Both the position numbers and the translations under genes were made by a program. DNA of 9,928 nucleotides from Thermoplasmatota archaeon (GTDB lineage: Archaea; Thermoplasmatota; Penumbrarchaeia; Penumbrarchaeales; Penumbrarchaeaceae). Positions 5,821-9,928 of this stretch are shown in pieces. The DNA lies in assembly GCA_030600725.1 (NCBI GenBank), contig JAUVLN010000053.1:1-9928 (forward strand), written 5' to 3'. The notes beneath the pieces were generated by a model, which was not told the DNA's origin, did no database searches, and saw only the letters and a program-made list of their open reading frames with translations. How positions within the stretch are numbered: position 1 is the stretch's first letter; each line of letters begins with the position of its first letter.

Positions 5821-6378
5821 ATGAAGAGGAACTCGATCGGCGTTTTTATTGACGGAGACTATTTTGACGGTGTCCTGAGAAGCGAATTCAATTCGACCAG
5901 GATAGATTTCTACACTTTTTCCCAGAACATCATACCCGAGGATTCCCAGAGGTTCCGGACGTACTACTACAAATCCATTCCCTTCATTTCCCTGGAATCC
6001 AGTGGCGAGGACAGGAGCCGGTCGGAAGGCATTGATAAATTCCTCCAATCGCTCAGGCATCTACCCAGGTTCAAGGTGAGGACCGGCGAGCTGACGAGGA
6101 ACAGCGACGGCCAGTTCCGCAGAAAGGGTGTTAATGTCTCGATGGCGATCGACATCACCAGGCTGACGACCGAGAGGATGATCGACAAGGTATTTCTTGT
6201 CTGTTCGGACCCGGACCTGCTCCCGCTGGTGAGGGCGATCAGGGACATGGGCATCATCGTCAGGATCTATCACGGGGAGAACATCCCGGAGCGAATGCTC
6301 GCCGAGGCCGATGAATCGGTGAGGATAGACGATGAGCTCATAGGAAGTTCGCTCAGGGAACACACCTGGGGAGATTGA
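5821..6378 (+). CDS. NYN domain (LabA/DUF88-like, PIN-like) protein, putative ribonuclease
   Basis: A 185-residue single-domain protein. NYN domains belong to the PIN-like nuclease superfamily and use a cluster of acidic residues to hold metal for RNA cleavage. Visible motifs are VFIDGDY (8-14, D11), KGVNVSMAID (102-111, D111) and VCSDPDLLPLVRAIRDMG (127-144, D130 and D132), corresponding to the family's D, KGVDV.La.D and SGD.Df.p... patterns. One commonly acidic position is N105 (VNV in place of VDV), so activity may be altered, though the other acidic residues remain. There is no signal peptide or membrane segment. The ATG at 5821 is chosen for its Shine-Dalgarno; GTG at 5806 would lengthen it by five residues. 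It ends 13 nt before the next gene, suggesting cotranscription with it. Substrate and physiological role are not shown by the sequence. Confidence 0.78.
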   Translation: MKRNSIGVFIDGDYFDGVLRSEFNSTRIDFYTFSQNIIPEDSQRFRTYYYKSIPFISLESSGEDRSRSEGIDKFLQSLRHLPRFKVRTGELTRNSDGQFRRKGVNVSMAIDITRLTTERMIDKVFLVCSDPDLLPLVRAIRDMGIIVRIYHGENIPERMLAEADESVRIDDELIGSSLREHTWGD

Positions 6379-6391
6379 TCGGGGGCGATCC

Positions 6392-6886
6392 ATGTTCCCA
6401 TTGGCCCATCTGGGTTTCACATCTCTCCTTTCCAGCAGGAATATCGACCTGAAGGTGTTGTTATTGGGGGCGCTCCTGCCGGACCTGATCGATAAGCCCC
6501 TGGGCCACATACTTCTTCCGGGGAACAACGGCAGGATCATCGCACACACCCTGCTTTTTTCGGTCCTGTTACTGGCTATCGGATTGGCCTGGAAAAGCGC
6601 TCTGCCGCTGTCCCTGGGCGTTTCCATGCACCAGCTTCTAGACTCGATGTACCTCTCTCCCGAGAGTTCGTTATGGCCCATGCTGGGCCCTTTCCCGTCC
6701 ATGGATTTCCACATATCCAACTGGCTGGATTCTTTATCGGACCCGTATATCATCATTACCGAGCTGATCGGGTTGGCCATCCTTATCGCCATGGTTGCCA
6801 GGAGAGTTGGTGGAAAGGAGACATGGGGCAGGCTCCTATTTCCAAAAAACAATTTATACAGGAACGATATGGAGGAAAGCCAATAG
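6392..6886 (+). CDS. YdjM/DUF457-type membrane-bound metal-dependent hydrolase family protein
   Basis: A 164-residue integral membrane protein with several hydrophobic helices (about 22-30, 48-75, 118-138). The pattern of metal-ligand-like residues matches the YdjM (LexA-regulated inner-membrane) family: AH6 near the N terminus, GALLPDLIDKP (26-36, D31 and D34), GRIIAHTLLF (47-56, H52, in place of the usual RG.THS) and LGVSMHQLLD (75-84, H80 and D84). Members are annotated as putative metal-dependent hydrolases, but the reaction is poorly defined; some act on membrane lipids or related polar groups. A purine-rich GGGGGCGAT lies shortly before the ATG. The gene starts 13 nt after the NYN gene. 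Its last codons overlap the TATA box of the following tRNA gene. Family membership fairly likely, function unknown. Confidence 0.68.
   Translation: MFPLAHLGFTSLLSSRNIDLKVLLLGALLPDLIDKPLGHILLPGNNGRIIAHTLLFSVLLLAIGLAWKSALPLSLGVSMHQLLDSMYLSPESSLWPMLGPFPSMDFHISNWLDSLSDPYIIITELIGLAILIAMVARRVGGKETWGRLLFPKNNLYRNDMEESQ
6851..6860 (+). promoter_or_regulatory. TATA box for tRNA-His
   Basis: AATTTATACA lies within the last codons of the preceding membrane-protein gene. A start about 25 nt downstream, near 6881-6884, would give a primary transcript with a leader of several nucleotides before the tRNA, to be removed by RNase P. Confidence 0.55.
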
Positions 6887-6889
6887 TAT

Positions 6890-6963
6890 GGCCGGGGTGG
6901 TGTAGCCTGGTAGCACCAGGGACTGTGGATCCCTTAGCTCGAGTTCAAATCTCGGTCCCGGCC
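6890..6963 (+). tRNA. tRNA-His (anticodon GTG)
   Basis: A complete cloverleaf can be drawn. The acceptor stem pairs 6891-6897 with 6956-6962 (one G-U), the D stem 6900-6903 with 6913-6916, the anticodon stem 6918-6922 with 6930-6934 (all Watson-Crick), and the T stem 6939-6943 with 6951-6955 around TTCAAAT. The anticodon GTG is at 6925-6927 in the loop CTGTGGA. Two histidine identity features are present: discriminator C73 (6963) and an encoded G-1 (6890) able to pair with it. The variable loop has 4 nt and there is no intron. CCA is not encoded and must be added. It decodes the histidine codons CAC and CAT. Confidence 0.96.
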
Positions 6964-6967
6964 CTCC

Positions 6968-7846
6968 ATGCATTCAGGAGCGAAGGTCTTGACCAAGGAC
7001 GAGAAGGCAGCACCCGCGGAACCGGCCATGCCCAATCCGATGGAGAGCTGTCAGGGGCCCTCCGGATTCATCTTCATCCTGGCCATCGGTTTCCTCTTCC
7101 TGATCATGTTCGATCGGGACCTGGGTGATGCGATCTCGGGCTATGTCGGCATCGTGCTGTATCCCATCATCGGCTTCGGCGGCCAGTTCCCGATCCTGAC
7201 GATGTTCTGCGCAGGTGTGTTGACGGTGGGGATCTCCACCGGGATAAGGCACTTCATGATCGATTGGGTCGACATGGCCAAGAAGCAGAAGATGATGAAC
7301 GAGTACAACAAGGCCGTGAGGGAGGCCACCAAGTCCGGGAACCAGTCCAGGGTCGAAAAGCTCCAGTCCGAGAACCAGGACATCATGGCCCTTCAGTCGC
7401 AGATGATGATGGGTCAGATGAAATCCTCCATGATGTCCATGGTCATCGTGATCCTGATCTTCAGGTGGCACTACTCGTTCATATGGTCCCTTCCCCAGGC
7501 GACGCTCACCACCATGTGGGACCTGAACTGGCCCATGACCGGCTCCGCGTTCGGGGAGATGTGTGGGGCGATCTGCATGAACCCGAGCGGAAGCGGCATC
7601 CCGTACTGGATATTCATATACATGCTCATCACGATCCCCATTGGTCAGGCCCTCATCAGGGGACTGAAATACTACGAATTCTCGAAGAAGCTCAAGGAGC
7701 GGGGAGAGCATATCTTCGGCGAGGAGGAGATAGCCAAGGATATCGAGGATATCGACGAGGAGCTGGACAGATACGAGGACAAGGTGGGTAAGGGGAAGAG
7801 GAAAAAGAAGAAGAAGAAGAAGGCGAAGAAAGGCGGTAATGAATAA
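6968..7846 (+). CDS. EMC3/TMCO1 family (DUF106) membrane insertase homologue
   Basis: A 292-residue membrane protein of the archaeal DUF106 group, related to EMC3, TMCO1 and YidC/Oxa1, which insert or assemble membrane proteins emerging from the ribosome. Hydrophobic segments lie at about 33-49, 62-93, 154-172 and 212-232. Between the second and third is a charged cytosolic helical hairpin (about 101-145), followed by a methionine-rich stretch (MMMGQMKSSMMSM, 146-158) of the kind seen in the substrate groove of the superfamily. The C terminus is cytosolic: an acidic helix (about 250-271), then a strongly basic tail with seven consecutive lysines (279-285), well suited to contact rRNA. The ATG begins 4 nt after the end of tRNA-His, leaving almost no leader. 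An in-frame TTG at 6989, preceded by CAGGAG, is an alternative start. A position beside a tRNA gene is unusual; in many archaea this gene is near secY and ribosomal protein genes. Confidence 0.85.
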   Translation: MHSGAKVLTKDEKAAPAEPAMPNPMESCQGPSGFIFILAIGFLFLIMFDRDLGDAISGYVGIVLYPIIGFGGQFPILTMFCAGVLTVGISTGIRHFMIDWVDMAKKQKMMNEYNKAVREATKSGNQSRVEKLQSENQDIMALQSQMMMGQMKSSMMSMVIVILIFRWHYSFIWSLPQATLTTMWDLNWPMTGSAFGEMCGAICMNPSGSGIPYWIFIYMLITIPIGQALIRGLKYYEFSKKLKERGEHIFGEEEIAKDIEDIDEELDRYEDKVGKGKRKKKKKKKAKKGGNE

Positions 7847-7848
7847 GG

Positions 7849-7856
7849 TATTTATC
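7849..7856 (+). promoter_or_regulatory. TATA box of purC
   Basis: TATTTATC begins 2 nt after the EMC3 stop and lies about 40 nt before the purC ATG. A start about 25 nt downstream would give a short leader beginning close to the Shine-Dalgarno, so purC can be expressed separately from the EMC3 gene. Confidence 0.5.
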
Positions 7857-7872
7857 CTTTCGAATTCTAACC

Positions 7873-7884
7873 CCTCCGGAGGTG
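7873..7884 (+). promoter_or_regulatory. Strong Shine-Dalgarno of purC embedded in a palindrome
   Basis: GGAGGTG at 7878-7884 is 8 nt before the ATG at 7893 and is the best ribosome binding site in the window. It decides the start in favour of 7893 over the in-frame ATG at 7839, which overlaps the EMC3 gene. The first part belongs to the perfect palindrome CCTCCGGAGG (7873-7882), which could hide the site in RNA if the transcript starts upstream of it. Confidence 0.65.
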
Positions 7885-7892
7885 GAGATCAA

Positions 7893-8819
7893 ATGGAACC
7901 ATCACTGGAAGGGATGAAGCTCCTGCAGGTAGGAAAGGTGAAGGAAGTATATCAGGGCCGGGCCGATGATGAGCTGGTCTTTTATTTTACCGACAAGATA
8001 TCCGTGTTCGACAAGGTCATCCCAAATACCATCCCCCGCAAGGGGGAGAGCCTTTGCAGGACGTCCGCCCACTGGTTCAGGATGTCGGATGAGCTGGGCG
8101 TCCCCTCCCATTTCATCGATCTCATGGGGCCCTCCACCATGAGGGTGAAGAAGGTGAAGGTGGAGAGGGACATGTCGAAGCTGACACATGGTTCGACCTC
8201 GGTGCTGATCCCGCTGGAGTTCATATCGAGATACTATGTCGCAGGGTCACTTCTGGATAGGTTGAAGAAGGGAAAGATCACCATGGAGAGCGTGGGTTTC
8301 CCCGGCGGACATACGCCGAAATACGGAGAATTACTTCCGGAGCCCATCTTCGAGGCCACCACCAAGCTCGAGGAGGTGGACAGGCCCGTGACCATGAAGG
8401 AGGCCATGGAGCTGGCAAGATTAACTAGGTCGGAATGGGACGATGTCTGGGAGGCCGTGAGGAAGGTGGATGATTTCATCAATTCACAGGTGGAGTCCAG
8501 GGGACTGATACACGTCGACGGAAAGAAGGAGTTCGGCTTCGACCCGGAGAGAAGGATCATGCTTATCGATACCTTCGCCACCGCGGACGAGGACAGGTTC
8601 TGGGACACCGCCGAGCTGGCGCAGGGAAGAAGGGTGGAGCTCTCCAAGGAGGCGGTCCGCCAGTTCTACAGGGGATCCGGATACCACAGACGGCTTATGG
8701 AGGCCCGCGACGCCGGCATGGAGGAACCCCCCATCCCCGCGCTACCCGAGGATGAGGTGGCAAAGGTGACGGGGCTCTATTCCAAGATGTTCGAGAGGTT
8801 GACCGGGGAGAGGTTCTAG
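7893..8819 (+). CDS. purC: Phosphoribosylaminoimidazole-succinocarboxamide synthase (SAICAR synthetase)
   Basis: A 308-residue soluble enzyme of purine biosynthesis that joins CAIR and L-aspartate using ATP to give SAICAR. Family motifs in order: GKVKEVYQ (14-21, ATP-binding loop), TDKISVFDKVIPNTIPRKGE (33-52, matching the D+IS.FD...P..I..KGE pattern), IPLEFISRYYVAGS (106-119, in place of V..E...R.Y.AGS), LLPEPIFEATTKLE (147-160), VDGKKEFG (208-215, matching D.K.EFG) and LIDTFATADEDRFW (224-237). In the last motif the usual DE...PDS.R.W reads DT...ADEDRFW, so one commonly acidic position is Thr227. Length is somewhat above that of compact bacterial PurC, close to larger archaeal and fungal forms. 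The start at 7893 is set by the strong Shine-Dalgarno. No other purine gene is in the window. Its stop codon is 1 nt from that of the convergent surface-protein gene. Confidence 0.93.
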   Translation: MEPSLEGMKLLQVGKVKEVYQGRADDELVFYFTDKISVFDKVIPNTIPRKGESLCRTSAHWFRMSDELGVPSHFIDLMGPSTMRVKKVKVERDMSKLTHGSTSVLIPLEFISRYYVAGSLLDRLKKGKITMESVGFPGGHTPKYGELLPEPIFEATTKLEEVDRPVTMKEAMELARLTRSEWDDVWEAVRKVDDFINSQVESRGLIHVDGKKEFGFDPERRIMLIDTFATADEDRFWDTAELAQGRRVELSKEAVRQFYRGSGYHRRLMEARDAGMEEPPIPALPEDEVAKVTGLYSKMFERLTGERF

Positions 8820-8820
8820 A

Positions 8821-9928
8821 TCACTCCTCTCCCATCTCCCTATCCCTGTTCCTCATCAGGAACATGAAGAAGGCGATGCCGATAACTACCACGGCCAGGG
8901 CAAGCAGGGCCTGCAGATAGATCAGATCCATATCGTTCACATCCTCCTCTGAGGTGGAGATCCTCTCCATGCTCAGATCGCCCACATCCACATCCCGGTC
9001 TGCAAGTATGATGACGGTGCCCCCTCCGCCCTCGAAACCCTCCCTCGTTATGGTGAAAGGATATTCCCCCACCTCGGACAGTATCGAGAACCTTCCGTAT
9101 TCGTCCGTTGTGGCGGTCTCCCCGTTTTCCAGGGTCACAATGGCACCGTAGACCGGTTTGTCCCGGTTATCCAGGACGGTTCCGGAGAATGTCCCCGTTA
9201 TCACCGTCTCTATCATCGTCAGCGTGCCCATGTCATGGACCTCTCCGGGTTCGAACGAGACATCCCTTGATATCGGATCGTATCCCGGATGTGTGATATC
9301 TATCCGATAGCTTCCCGCGGAGATGGCTATCTCGAAATAGCCAGATACATCCGTCACTCCATATTTGGTGGCGCCTATGTGGATAGAGGACCCCTCGACC
9401 GGGAGCCGATACCTGGTGAGCACTTTGCCCTTAACAACCCCGACATTGGTGGTCCTGAATGACCACCCGTAAGGGCTCAGAGCGTTCCCCCCGGGATCGG
9501 ACCCCTCGACCGAAACGGCGTATGAAGTGTCGTGATCCAGTGGGTCCGATGGGATGAATGTGAGAGAGGCATCCTCCCATTCGAGGAGGCCGACCATCCC
9601 TTCGATCCTTAATATGGTAATATCCCTGTCCATCTCCTCTGAGAAGGTGATCGTTATCAGGGCATCCACGGGAACGTCGGCCCCCTCCGGTGAATGGGAG
9701 AGGACAGAGGGTGAGGTGGCGTCCACCCTGAACTCCACCCTCTCGATCCTCGCGTTCCCCGCCTGGTCGAATGCCTCCACCTCGACCCGGTGGAAACCCT
9801 CGAGGAGATCGATCGTGACGCTTGTGTACATGCCGAGATCCAACCAGGACCCCCCATTATATCTGTACCTGTAGCCTCCCACGCCGGAAATGGCGTCGCT
9901 CCCGTTCCATTGGATTGTTACGGATGAG
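8821..9928 (-). CDS. Large multidomain surface protein, C-terminal part (Ig-like and carboxypeptidase-regulatory-like domains)
   Basis: The last 368 residues are in the window; the open frame runs past the right edge without a stop, so the gene is longer. Reading from the edge: an Ig-like/OmpL47-type repeat (SDAISGVGGYRYRYNGGSW, then a beta sandwich ending EAFDQAGN) at about 1-72; a Big_5-type domain (SHSPEGADVPVDALITITFSEEMD) at about 74-160; two carboxypeptidase regulatory-like domains at about 163-240 (GKVLTRYRLPVEGSSI) and 245-325 (GTVLDNRDKPVYGAIVTLENGE, with TTDEYGRFSI). A membrane helix (about 336-358) and a short charged tail (RNRDREMGEE) follow. The arrangement is that of an exported, type I anchored cell-surface protein exposing stacked beta domains. 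There is no PGF motif before the membrane helix, so anchoring differs from the 3429-4364 protein. Function (adhesion, binding or enzyme scaffold) depends on the missing N-terminal part. Confidence 0.8.
   Translation of the reverse strand, partial: SSVTIQWNGSDAISGVGGYRYRYNGGSWLDLGMYTSVTIDLLEGFHRVEVEAFDQAGNARIERVEFRVDATSPSVLSHSPEGADVPVDALITITFSEEMDRDITILRIEGMVGLLEWEDASLTFIPSDPLDHDTSYAVSVEGSDPGGNALSPYGWSFRTTNVGVVKGKVLTRYRLPVEGSSIHIGATKYGVTDVSGYFEIAISAGSYRIDITHPGYDPISRDVSFEPGEVHDMGTLTMIETVITGTFSGTVLDNRDKPVYGAIVTLENGETATTDEYGRFSILSEVGEYPFTITREGFEGGGGTVIILADRDVDVGDLSMERISTSEEDVNDMDLIYLQALLALAVVVIGIAFFMFLMRNRDREMGEE

Noticed and set aside
6061..6852. Long open frame antisense to the NYN and YdjM-like genes
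   Set aside because: It crosses two recognisable sense genes and has no family signature or ribosome binding site.
6935..6967. tRNA 3' end as an integration attachment site
   Set aside because: No integrase gene and no repeated tRNA fragment are in the window; the following gene is a housekeeping membrane protein.
6974..7711. Long open frame antisense to the EMC3 gene
   Set aside because: Its product is rich in His, Asp and Gly, as expected from the complement of G+C-rich codons; the sense strand encodes a clear DUF106 protein.
7839..7892. An 18-codon N-terminal extension of purC starting at ATG 7839
   Set aside because: It overlaps the EMC3 gene, has no ribosome binding site and resembles no PurC N terminus; the start at 7893 has a near-perfect one.
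8816..8825. Possible terminator between the convergent purC and surface-protein genes
   Set aside because: The stops are 1 nt apart and no T-tract or hairpin is visible at the junction; the transcripts probably overlap.

Overview
The window looks like an archaeal chromosome segment, most likely from a Thermoplasmata-type euryarchaeon of moderately high G+C. The support is archaeal TATA boxes about 25-30 bp before inferred transcription starts, some apparently leaderless genes, arginine written mostly as AGG/AGA, a tRNA without an encoded CCA, an EMC3/DUF106 membrane protein, a PGF-CTERM-type surface protein and archaeal-type RibB and PurC. The lineage is an inference; no 16S or ribosomal protein is present to confirm it.

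Left part (minus strand, 4364 down to 1). A compact four-gene unit is read leftward from a TATA box at 4388-4395: a secreted PGF-CTERM-type protein, a membrane-anchored phospholipase B-like/C45-type Ntn hydrolase, a small protein with several CxxC pairs, and a TPR protein. The gaps are 0, 4 and 4 nt, so cotranscription is likely. The two surface proteins probably work together outside the cell, and the two cytoplasmic ones look like binding or adaptor proteins. Downstream lies the 5' end of ribB, which has its own TATA box and a dyad-symmetric site just upstream of it.

Middle part (plus strand, 4588-6886). After a 223-bp divergent intergenic region come an SDR-type nucleotide-sugar epimerase/dehydratase homologue that has lost the catalytic Tyr and Lys, a NYN-domain (PIN-like) putative nuclease, and a small membrane protein of the YdjM/DUF457 metal-dependent hydrolase type.

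Right part. A tRNA-His(GUG) with an encoded G-1 is followed only 4 nt later by the start codon of an EMC3/DUF106 (YidC/Oxa1-type) membrane insertase homologue with a polylysine tail. Next is purC (SAICAR synthetase), with its own TATA box and a strong Shine-Dalgarno sequence. Convergent to purC, with 1 nt between the stop codons, is the 3' part of a large multidomain surface protein: Ig-like and carboxypeptidase-regulatory-like domains plus a C-terminal membrane anchor.

The points most worth following up are the archaeal PLB-like hydrolase operon, the catalytically degenerate epimerase with an insertion, the tRNA-His/EMC3 juxtaposition and the ribB operator-like dyad. I found no insertion sequence, CRISPR array, rRNA or origin.
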